A DNA stretch of 64,000 nucleotides from positions 1-64,000 of the forward strand of contig CAXIWF010000588.1 in assembly GCA_964036045.1 (NCBI GenBank). The letters run 5' to 3'. This stretch comes from Eutreptiella sp. 'Long Island Sound 2002'. Taxonomy: Eukaryota > Euglenozoa > Euglenophyceae > Eutreptiales > Eutreptiaceae. The notes beneath the pieces were generated by a model. The model did not search any database. It saw only the letters and a program-made list of their open reading frames with translations, and was not told the origin of the DNA. Of this stretch, positions 51,351 to 59,810 are shown piece by piece. Positions within the stretch are counted from its first letter, which is position 1; every line of letters starts with the position of its first letter. The translations under genes and the position numbers were made by a program.

Positions 51351-53778
51351 CATTGTTTTCCCCGAGGGACATTTTTCTGATGGGGGTGGGGCGGTCTCGC
51401 ACTTGCGCCTGCTCTTGCCACTGCCCTCCCGCCTGCAATTGCACTCATCTTCGCCTGCGCCCGCACGGGACTCGGACCCGGACTCGGACCAACCCGGACC
51501 AAGGCCCAGTGCTGGCAGCGGAAGGAGGTCCGCAGCGCCGCATCGCGCTGCCTCCGCCACCGACGCCCGCAGTGGCACTGGCGTTCGTGCTGAGCTGCTT
51601 CACGAAGAGGGTACGTTTGCCCGGCGCGTGCCCGGCGCGCCCGACATCCAACTCAATGCTCCGGCCATCTATCACAGTGCTTTACCCCCAAACATCACCC
51701 CCTCCTCTAGCCCAGGAACCCTAAGCACAAGCACATTGTATGACTGTTGGCAATCAAATAAGTTCCCATTTTCTCGCCCAACAAATGGGAGTATCACATG
51801 CACCCTACCCTTGTAGGCCCCATCATGGCCACCCACCTCAAAATCAAAGAATCCCCCTCTTGTGCGTGACGGACCACTCAAGTGGCCACACCGAAGAGTG
51901 GGAGTCCTTAAACCCCAACTCGAGGGGCCACACCAAAGCGTGGGAAAACTTTGCCCGGCGCGCGCCCGGCGCGCTAACGCACTCTCTAAGACCGCGACGG
52001 CGCATCGCGAGCTCCAGCCACACACGATTCGATCCCCAGAAAAAAAAATCAAAAATCAAATTCTGGAGCCCCTGCACCAAAATGTTTTTTGAAGGCCTTG
52101 AGAGCCTGAAACCCGCGACGGTCTGCCAAACGTTCCCCCCGCCTTGAGCCCCTCCCCCCGCAAGCGCGGGAGAGGGTTTGCGTTGGGGGCGGTCGTTCGG
52201 GTCGGGGGGTCTGCCAAAGCGGCCCCCTTTTGAGCCGAGCCCTCGCACAAGGGCAGTCCGTGGACTGTCAATGGCTCGGAACATCTTTGAAACACAAGTG
52301 CCCCGATGACGTCCGACTCAACGTGATCCGTGCGTCCCGGAGAATCATTCATATTTGAGGCCCTCTCGATGAACATCTGTTTGCTGCGGAGTTTGAGCAG
52401 AGGCCCCTCCAGCCCTACCCCAAGATCCCTGGACATATCCCGTTGCACGCCACGATGGGGCGCGCTGCTTGCGAACGACGGGCGATGCGACTTTGGATCC
52501 AATGATTCGAGGCGAAGCTGACCACTCGCGGCGCTTGATCAGAGAGGGGGAGGGGCGGGGCGCCATTGAGTGATCCGGCGAAATTGTCTTCGGCGCCAAT
52601 GACGCCAACTCTCAGTGGCATTTTGCTGACCCTTGACCTGCTTCGTGTACACTCGGTAGACACTTGGTGGGACTACGGTCACAAGTAAAAATTTTTTTTT
52701 CAGTGGCAGCAGTCAGCTCTCACCCTCATGTTTTGTCAAATGCGAAACAGGCTCCTCAAAACCTCAGCACCCCCTCCCCCCCGCGGGACGGGGGGGGGAT
52801 GAATCTGCACCCAGCTCTGCAGCCGACCCTGCAGCCGGGGCGGGGGGAGGGTTGGATTGTTGCGCCCGGCACGGCCACCTTGGCCACCTGACGTCCTAGC
52901 TGCGGCAGGCGATGCGGCGTTGAGGCTTGCACGTGTCAGTGCATGCAGGATTCAGGGACGTCGATGCTAAAGAAGAGAGCGGTTTTGCATGACTGTCCTC
53001 TCTGGAGGTCAACCAAGTTCGCATCACCGAGTATTGGGTAACAACAGCACCAGAGCGCTTTAAGAGGCACCGTTTGTTGCACTACTGTCAGGGATCGGGT
53101 CATTGTTATGCCAGATCCAGCCTTGGTGGGTGAATGTGTGAAGGAAAGAAAGCCCTCGTGGAGGTGATGGGGCCATTCTTCTGATCTACCTCTCTGCGGA
53201 GCAGCCTACACAGGGGCTGGTTTTTGACGAAACATGGTTTCCCTGTTGGCCACTAGTGGCGTGTCTGCGGCAAAGTTCCCAGCCCCCCTACACGGAGGGT
53301 TGTGGGGGGTGCGCGTCAATGAAACCGGCGCAATACAAATCCTCATCAGTGGTACCATAGGGGGAGTACCTACCGCGGTGCGCGCGCGGTGCGGGTACTG
53401 GGGTTGTTCCGTGGGCCCTTTCATCCAGAGCCAATCAGGGGGAATGGTACCGCCTCACAGCCCACCAGGTACCATCTACAACTCCTCTCCCGGTAGACCA
53501 TCTGCTAGGGAAGTCGTTCAAATCCTTGGCACGGTGCGCGCGCGGTGCGGATACTCCCCCATCGGCACCTTTCGGCTCCATGCCCGGCAGCAGCACGCGG
53601 AGCCTGCGTGCACATCCAGAACGGAGTAGGAAACCGTTGTGCCCTGTGCATGGCTCAGAAAGACGCAGCCCAGCAGGTCACAAGATGGGGACTCTACACA
53701 GTCCCGTACCCGATGTCCATCCGCGCTCATGGCCCTTTTGGGGGCGGCTGCACATGCCTCGCGCCGGAACACCAAAAA

Positions 53779-53923
53779 ACAAAAGAAAGGCACAGCCCAT
53801 CTGAACAGCTCTGAGCCTCGATTCCAAGGGGTTACCTCGAGTACTGTGAAGTGCGCAGGCTGCGCCAGCTCATCTTGGGCTGAGCCAAAAAAAAAAAACA
53901 ACAAAAGAAAGGCGCAGCGCATC
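53779..53923 (+). mobile_element. SINE insertion with ~23-bp target-site duplication
   Basis: A ~99-bp body with a 3' A-run (53802-53900) is flanked by the sequence beginning ACAAAAGAAAGGC at 53779-53801 and again at 53901-53923, with two mismatches. The body matches 31654-31750. Poly(A) and a long duplication indicate retroposition by LINE machinery. Confidence 0.8.
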
Positions 53924-54184
53924 GGATTTTATTGGCGATGCCCAACGCGAGTGGCAGGTCTGGTTTGCAGTGCTGCCTCCCTCGGGCCCATCGAAAAGGC
54001 ATTGCTGACCCGCCCTGCTCGAGGTGGCTTTGATGGTGCGGTGGGCGTCACAGTCACGGTTTCGCGTGCCGTTGGTTTTCCCAGCCCATGGCCGACGTTG
54101 ATGTTGGCATTGCCGTGCACAACTGACGGACAGCGGCGGTTGATGTCTGGGGCAGTGTCTTGACCGACCCGCCGCTTCTGTGCC

Positions 54185-54713
54185 ATGAGTCATTCCGGCG
54201 TCGCGTCTGCTGCTGCGCCGGGCCGCACGCCCGCCGCGCAGGCGGCGCTCCGCCTCATCCAGTCGGGCCAACCCATCGCGGCCCACTTCATCGGCATTTG
54301 CGGCGCGGGCATGAGCGGGATCGCGAAGGTGTTCCTGCAGCAGGGGCACACCGTCACCGGCAGCGACTTGGCCCGCTCCGGCGCCGCCGCGGAGCTGGAG
54401 GCGCTGGGCGCGGTGGTCCACATCGGGCACGCGGCCAAGCACTTGGGGCGCCCGCACGTGGTGGTGTTCACCGGCGCCATCCCGTCCGGCAACCCCGAGT
54501 ACCTGCGGGCGCAGCAGGAGGGCCTCCCGGTCCTGCACCGCTCGCAGGCCCTGGCCCTGCTGCTCTGCAACCGCACGGCCGTTGCGGTGTCCGGCAGCCA
54601 CGGCAAGACCACGTCCACGGCGATGGTGGCGGTGGCCCTGCGGCATCTCGGGGCGGACCCCAGTTTCGTGAATGGCGGTGTGGTGATGGATGTGGGCTCG
54701 AGCGCGGCTTCGG
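54185..54713 (+). CDS. murC: UDP-N-acetylmuramate--L-alanine ligase, exon 1
   Basis: The first ~176 residues of MurC: a ~33-residue Ala-rich leader, H-F-I-G-I-C-G-A-G-M-S-G-I-A, T-G-S-D-L, and the P-loop S-G-S-H-G-K-T-T at 136-143. The exon ends at a G before GT at 54714. Joined to 58333 this restores S-A-A-S-G-S-G-R-M-F-V-I-E-A-D-E-S-D, which matches the family across the junction in phase. MurC attaches L-Ala to UDP-MurNAc, the first amino acid of the stem peptide. The leader might be part of a targeting signal, but it is short and lacks the usual Ser/basic bias. Confidence 0.92.
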
Positions 54714-54730
54714 GTTGCTGCTCCTCCCAT

Positions 54731-55106
54731 GTACCCCCCCCCCCCTTTGTATTAGCCACGCCCTTGCCCAAGCTACAGTAGGCGTAGGGACCTCATTCAT
54801 TTGGTACCTAATTTGATTCGGTCCCCAATGTAGTGCAGCCACATAAGACATGGGTTTGGTGACGAATTTGCCAATCAGATGGGGTCATGGACACATTTGT
54901 TGTGAGTATTTGCCCACTTGAACCCACAGAGCTCTGATTTTGGGGATATTTGTGCATCATATTCCCCTTTCCTGCACCAGCTCACCGTGCAATCTTGTCT
55001 TTCTGAACCAGCGCGCAAGCTACGGCCTTGTCCAAGCTACAGTAGGCATGGGGACCGTATTCATTTGGGACTTTTGCGTAGCTATTACAATGGGGGGGGG
55101 GGGCAC
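54731..55106 (+). mobile_element. ~370-bp C-tract/G-tract element in murC intron 1
   Basis: It starts GTAC, a C-run and GCCACGCCCTTGCCC, and ends TAGCTATTACAAT, a G-run and GCAC. The flanks GTAC and GCAC may be a 4-bp target duplication with one change. It is homologous over its length to 50463-50819. It begins 17 bp inside the intron. Confidence 0.7.
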
Positions 55107-55345
55107 CCTCTGCTTCGTCTCTGCCCCCCTCCACACACGCACTATCACCGTCGAGGGGAAGGCCGAAGGAGGGCTATGCTTAGCAGCCCCAACACGGTGG
55201 GAGCAGTAGAATGCAGCTCGCATACGCGGGCGCCAGCGATTATATTGATCAGGTAGGGCACGATGGACAGCGGGTTTCCGCACAGGCAACCATGCCACTG
55301 TACTCACCAGCCAACAACCCACGCATCGACCAGGGGTACATACGA

Positions 55346-55458
55346 TAGTGGAGCACCCCAACCAAGAAGGGAGCACGATGACTGTGCAAGAACCACTGCA
55401 CTAACGGCTGAGATTGTCTGTGGCGGGGACATTCAGTCAATTGATACCGACCATTGAA
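55346..55458 (+). repeat. Dispersed ~115-bp repeat (copy 3)
   Basis: TAGTGGAGCACCCCAACCAA through GGCGGGGACATTCAGTC and ACCGACCATTGA, as at 35374-35490. Confidence 0.75.
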
Positions 55459-55459
55459 C

Positions 55460-55800
55460 CCCTAGTAACCACCTAACCGCCACCGACCAACCACCTAACA
55501 ACCACCGAACAACCACCACCAACCATCTACCAACCACCAACCGCCTAACAACCACCTAACAACCACCACCAACCGCCTACAACCACCTAACAACCACCAC
55601 CAACCACCTACTGACCATCCAAAAACCACCCACCAACCACCGACCAACCACCTAACAACCACCGAACAACCACCACCAACCATCTACCAACCACCAACCA
55701 CCTGACCACCACCTAACAACCCCGTAACAATCACCTAACGGCCACCACCAACCACCGAATAACAAACGAAAAACCCCCTACCGACCACCTACCAACCACC
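55460..55800. repeat. ACCACCTAACAACC minisatellite
   Basis: About 340 bp of imperfect repeats of ACCACC, AACAACC and CTAACAACC words. A longer-period copy is visible (the text near 55477 recurs near 55645). Confidence 0.9.
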
Positions 55801-55961
55801 TGGTAGCCACCTAGTCGGATGCAGCCCGACAAACGGGCGCCGCAACATTATTGATCTGGTCCTCCACGGAAACATCAGGTTACAGCAGGTTACAGCACAG
55901 ACCACTAAAACCACTGTACTTACCAGCCAGTGCCAGGATCCCTCATCCGATGTACATATGA

Positions 55962-56075
55962 TAGTGGAGCACCCCAACCAAGAAGGGAGCACAATGACTG
56001 CGCAAGAACCACTGGACCAACGGCTGAAATTGTCTATAGCAGGGACATTCAGTCATTCGATACCGACCATTGAAC
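55962..56075 (+). repeat. Dispersed ~115-bp repeat (copy 4)
   Basis: Same family as 35374-35490. The flanking sequence before it (AACCACTG, TACTTACCAGCCA, GATCC) is also related to that before copy 3, so copies 3 and 4 may lie in a larger duplicated unit. Confidence 0.7.
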
Positions 56076-56139
56076 ACCCCCGCACACGCACACGCGCACA
56101 CACCCACACACACCCTGGGGGTGGGTGGGGGAGTGCTGT

Positions 56140-56290
56140 CGGAAATGCATTGTACGACGCGTCGGGGCGTCGTACAAGGCGTCGGGGCCCGACGCGTCGG
56201 GAGCGTACGACGCGTCGTACAGTGTCGTACAAGGTGTCGTACAGCACCAACACCGTACGACACAGTACGACATAGTACGACCGCCCTCCC
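56140..56290. repeat. Palindromic GTACGACGCGTCGTAC cluster (block 1)
   Basis: CGACGCGTCG, GTCGTAC and GTACGAC words recur densely in both orientations. A second block lies at 56576-56680. The two flank a tandem of CAGAGTGTTGCTTAA plus G-run units and a GTCTAC repeat. Confidence 0.8.
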
Positions 56291-56311
56291 CCTCTAGGCG
56301 GGTAAACGATG

Positions 56312-56450
56312 GCAGCGGACCGTCTTGGGGGAAGGGGGCCTTCGGCCCCCTTCCCAAATATTGGCACTTCGCGTCTACAACATGCCGACAGTGTCTACAA
56401 TTAGCAGGCCGCGTCTACCTGTGGTGCACAGTGTCTACAGACCCCAGACC
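56312..56450 (+). repeat. GTCTAC-rich dispersed repeat (copy 3)
   Basis: A hairpin of G-run and C-run around CTTCGG is followed by GTCTACAACATGCC, GTCTACAATTAGCA and GTCTACAGACC. It matches the copies at 48190-48475. Confidence 0.7.
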
Positions 56451-56459
56451 GCCCTCCCC

Positions 56460-56680
56460 CTGTGCAGAGTGTTGCTTAATAGAAGGGGGGGGGGCAGAGT
56501 GTTGCTTAAGAGAGGGGGGGGGGGGGGCAGAGTGTTGCTTAAGAGAGGGGGGGGGGCAGAGTGTTGCTTAAGACACTGTACGACGCGTCGTACAGTGTCG
56601 TACAAGGCGTCGGGGCCCGACGCGTCGGGGATGTACGACGCGTCGGGAGGTGTCGGGGCCCGACGCGTCGTAAAATCCCT
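56460..56680. repeat. GCAGAGTGTTGCTTAA + G-run tandem, then palindromic block 2
   Basis: Four units of about 31-38 bp, each GCAGAGTGTTGCTTAA followed by AGAGG and a G-run, span 56463-56575. They lead into the second CGACGCGTCG palindrome block. Confidence 0.8.
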
Positions 56681-57155
56681 ATTTCGACAGTAGTGGGGTG
56701 GGGGGGGGCGACGTACACAAACACACACCCAGAGGGACGACGTCCAAGGGTGAGAGATTGCACACAAGCGGGAGGGCAACCGGTGTGCAGGGCTGGAGGG
56801 GTGTGTGTGTGGGGGGGGGGGGGGGGTTGGCGCATCGGGGTGTGGCGTTGCAGGAGGATGCAGCAAATGCCTCGGAGGTGGCGGGGATCCCTGCCTGAAA
56901 AAGTGGTGCAGTGAACAGGTAACCCCCCCCCGCCTTGCGGAAGCACCGCCTTGTCCAAGCACCGGGACCCGGTCTGACCGTCGTTTTTCTAACCGCAGTT
57001 TTTATGGTCAGAAACTTAACAGAACGTGATTGTGTGCCGATTGTAGAGGGAAACAGGGGCTGTGTCATGTTTGGGATGAGTCCCCCTGCTCATAACAACA
57101 TTAATTTACGCTTGCTACTGCACCCCGCTGCTGTTTGTTTTGATGGGATTTTCAG

Positions 57156-57509
57156 TCATGACTCATGCCGTTCCTCATGGCTTGGCTGGTACCGCGCGTC
57201 GCACCGCCTTGTCCAAGCACCGGGACCGGATAGTGGCTCGGTTTCTACCATTGGTTCCAACCCCAGCTCGTCCCACTCCGCGACCCTGCGCCGCTTGGAT
57301 AGCGGCAACAGATTGTTTGGGTGTAGTTCTCTCCCCCTCTCCGCGAGCGCATCTGCCGCCTCGTTCCCCGGCACCGCCAAATGTGAGGGTACCCATCGCA
57401 GTCGTACGCCCCCACCCGCGGACTCCCGCAGCCACAGGATTGCCTCCCACAGGTCCCGAGGATTCGGGGGCGGGGACGTCGGAAGACGAAGAGGTGTTGT
57501 CCGTGTCAT
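57156..57509 (-). pseudogene. RNase H C-terminal fragment, - strand
   Basis: The - strand frame gives D-L-W-E-A-I-L, W-V-P-S-H-L-A-V-P-G-N-E-A-A-D-A-L-A, the last third of an RNase H domain with its His and final Asp. It then reaches L-G-L-E-P-M, which corresponds to the L-D-L-E-P-L of the intact ORFs. The first two thirds of the domain are missing. It lies within the GTAA-flanked transposon. Confidence 0.65.
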
Positions 57510-57670
57510 CAGCAGAGCTGTCCGGGGGCGGGTTCTCCACTGATGTCAGTGATCGGGCACGGGAGAGGGCGCAGGAGTTTGGCAACATGGGGGTGTGGGA
57601 CACAGATTACAGTACGGATGTCAGTGACAGCCGGAAGCGTAAGGGCAGGAGGGTAATCAAGACTTCCTGA
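57510..57670 (+). pseudogene. Detached STDVS tail, + strand
   Basis: The + strand frame gives F-S-T-D-V-S-D and again Y-S-T-D-V-S-D after an acidic stretch, then a basic end. This is the characteristic C-terminal tail of the RNase H ORFs in this window. Here it lies in the opposite orientation to, and just beside, the - strand RNase H fragment, so the two halves have been inverted relative to each other or come from two copies. Confidence 0.55.
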
Positions 57671-58332
57671 TACGTGGCCTAAAGGCACGTGCCTGACCAT
57701 AAACTAACCGGAGGTGGCGCCAGAGGCGCCTTTCTGGACCGATGGGACAATGTGTGGTGGCGCCTGACGGCGCCTTGCTGGACAGCACGAACAATGTGTG
57801 TCGCGGCTCCGCCGCGTGATACTTGCTGATTGAGGGCATAGGTCTGTCGGTGGGGACCTATTGCTGAACTTTCCACTGTTCTATGGCCAAGCACCGGGAC
57901 CCGGTCTGACCGTCGTTTTCCTGATTTTCCTGGTGCTTGCGCATGGGGGGGGGGGGGGTAATTGACAGCGCTGCGCGTTGTGTGGTGTGGGCATGCGGTG
58001 CACTGGGGCACCCTCTGGGGGGGGGAGGGATGCATTAGAAGGGAAAAGACCGCAGAGGCGGCCCCAGAGGCGGCACCAGAGGCGGTTAGGCAGGCGGTTG
58101 GAGGAGGTTGCCAAAGCGGTTTGGGGGGCGGTTACTGTCGGTTACAAATGCCGTTGAGGCTGGCACTTGGCGTCAGGGGGACAGTGGCTGGGCATAGGCA
58201 GGGCGCCGTGCCGGGGGGGGGGGGGGGCTCCCCCTTCCAATGCATCCCTGGGGGGGGGGGTCCCCACTACCTCTTTCCTCCCCTTGTTCAGCCCCTGGTG
58301 GCGAGGGCTTCGGTCAAACCTCCCGGTGTCAG

Positions 58333-58752
58333 GCTCCGGACGAATGTTCGTTATCGAGGCCGACGAGTCGGACAAATCGTTCCTAAATTACCCGGTGGAC
58401 GTCGCGTTCATTACCAACGTCGACTTTGATCACCCCGACTTCTTCTCCGGCCGCGACGCCTACGAGGACGCCTTCGTGGAGTTCGCGACCGCGGCCCGCG
58501 ATGCCGTCGTCATCTGTTTGGACGACCCCGGCGGGCGGCGGGTCCGCGCCCGCCTCACGCACCGCCGCGTCGTGGGCTACGGGTTCGCCGCGGACGCCGA
58601 CCTGCGGCTTCTGGCGGTGGACGCCAGTGGGCCCGCCGCGTCTGCGGCCGTTTGCTTTGCGGGCCAAGAGCACAAAGTGCGGCTGCGGGTGCCCGGGCGG
58701 CACAACGCCTACAATGCCGTGGGGGCCCTGGCGGTGCTGACGGCCCTGGCAT
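58333..58752 (+). CDS. murC: UDP-N-acetylmuramate--L-alanine ligase, exon 2 (C-terminal domain missing)
   Basis: After the AG at 58331-58332 the frame reads S-G-R-M-F-V-I-E-A-D-E-S-D-K-S-F-L, V-T/I-T-N-V-D-F-D-H-P-D and G-R-H-N-A-Y-N-A-V-G-A-L-A-V. This is the central ATPase domain of MurC up to the hinge before the C-terminal domain. The frame then meets a C-run and stops after P-I-P-Q-G-F-A. The family needs about 150 more residues (A-L-x-x-F-x-G-V-x-R-R-F onward). I find no such exon up to 64000, so it lies beyond the window or is lost. The exact donor is not determined. Confidence 0.9.
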
Positions 58753-59800
58753 GCCCCCCCATCCCCCAGGGCTTTGCTTGAAGGGGAGGGGGTGCGATCG
58801 CGGAAATTCCAGAGCGGTTGCGGAGCGGTCGCAGGGGGTGTGAAGCGGTTGGGGGGCGGTTACTGGCGGTTGGAAGTGCGGTTGGGGCCGGTGTTGGGGT
58901 ATGGGAATGCGTTTGGGGTAGAGTCAGGGCCGGAGTGTTTGGGGGGGAGGGGGGGTACCCCCCCCTCCCTGAAGCGATTCCCTGCCCATCCCCCCCCCCC
59001 CTGGCCTGCGCACTCCTTCACCCCCTTCCCCGCCCTCTCCATTCTCTGAGGGCCTCGCTCCACGCACCCTCTCCGCATCCCTCCCCCTCCCCCTCTTCGC
59101 TCCCCCAACACCCCCCCCCCCCGCCTTCTCTGTGGCCCTTTTGCCGGTTCCCATACCCGTGTGTGCCCTGCCCACGGGGAACGCCCCAGCGGCCCACACG
59201 CCCCGAATCCTCGCGTCCTCAGGGGCAAAGGGGGTATCAGAACGACAACCGGAGGACGACTGTAGGAGGGACCCCCTCTTCCCCCTGGACCCCCCCCCCC
59301 CCGCACCCGGACTTAGAATTCGGGAAACGATGAAATTTACAAAAGGAACACTCCCTTTGGGACCTTTTCGGTGCCCAAACGGTTGGACTCCGGCGTGGGG
59401 GGCGTTCAGACCCAGATCACGACACCACCCCCCCCCCCCCCCCACCAGCCCACCCTCCGCCGGGAGGTCCAAAGTGTTGAGGAGGTCTGGGCCTTGGCCT
59501 AAACCTGATGCCAAAGGCGCCGGAAATTGTTTGACATACGGTGGGGGGGTTAGAAATTGACTTCCCCCTCCGTGTTACGCACACAATGCTCAGACTTTTA
59601 TGGGGAACCCCAATGTGCAGCCAAAACAGGAGAAAGCCTTTCACCCCTGACCCCCCCCCCCTCCCCCCCCGGGACCGGACCCCCATCGGGTAAAGTGTTG
59701 TTTCAAGACCCCCGCATACGTGTGTTTAACATGATCAGTGCGACTGGGGGATCATTGTAAGGTATGTCTGTTGGGATGCCCGGGACCCCCCCCCCCCACC
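58753..59800. other. GC-rich interval with C- and G-runs after murC exon 2
   Basis: Possibly the start of a second murC intron. A G-run, GTAC and a C-run lie side by side at about 58936-58966, as if two C-tract/G-tract elements abut. Long C-runs are at about 58990, 59111, 59290, 59428 and 59650. No coding domain is seen. Confidence 0.45.
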
Positions 59801-59810
59801 GCAGCGATGC

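Larger units (their letters stand above)
50820..54184. other. Interval between murD and murC, repeats only
   Basis: It holds a tandem repeat (51083-51350), two CCCGGCGCGC-type motifs, palindromic GC words near 53377 and 53528, and a SINE with target duplication (53779-53923). The many GC-rich frames show no domain or consistent coding character. Confidence 0.5.
56919..57961 (+). mobile_element. C-tract/G-tract transposon with GTAA target-site duplication
   Basis: GTAA followed by a C-run and GCCTTGCGGAAGCACCG opens the element. GGTGCTTGCGCATG, a G-run and GTAA close it. The internal length is 1,035 bp (56923-57957). GCACCGGGACCCGGTCTGACCGTCG occurs in direct orientation near both ends, as in the 43554-44304 element. 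With the preceding CAG, the left duplication makes a consensus-like CAG|GTAA 5' splice site. It carries RNase H fragments in both orientations. Confidence 0.85.
54714..58332 (+). other. murC: murC intron 1 (3.6 kb), filled with mobile elements
   Basis: GT donor at 54714 and AG acceptor at 58331-58332 are placed by restoring the conserved MurC motif. The intron contains a ~370-bp C-tract element, two copies of the ~115-bp repeat, an ACC/AAC minisatellite, palindromic GTACGACGCGTCGTAC repeats, a 1-kb C-tract/G-tract transposon with RNase H pieces, and several G-runs. Confidence 0.75.

Noticed and set aside
16665-58752. Bacterial contamination as the source of the mur genes
   Set aside because: A spliceosomal-type intron in murC, LINE/SINE elements directly abutting mur sequence and long non-coding intervals argue for a eukaryotic chromosome. 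Chimeric assembly cannot be excluded without reads.
58753-59333. MurC C-terminal domain right after exon 2
   Set aside because: The A-I-A-E-I string near 58790 looked promising, but the following residues do not match the family and are Gly/Val/Pro-rich low complexity.
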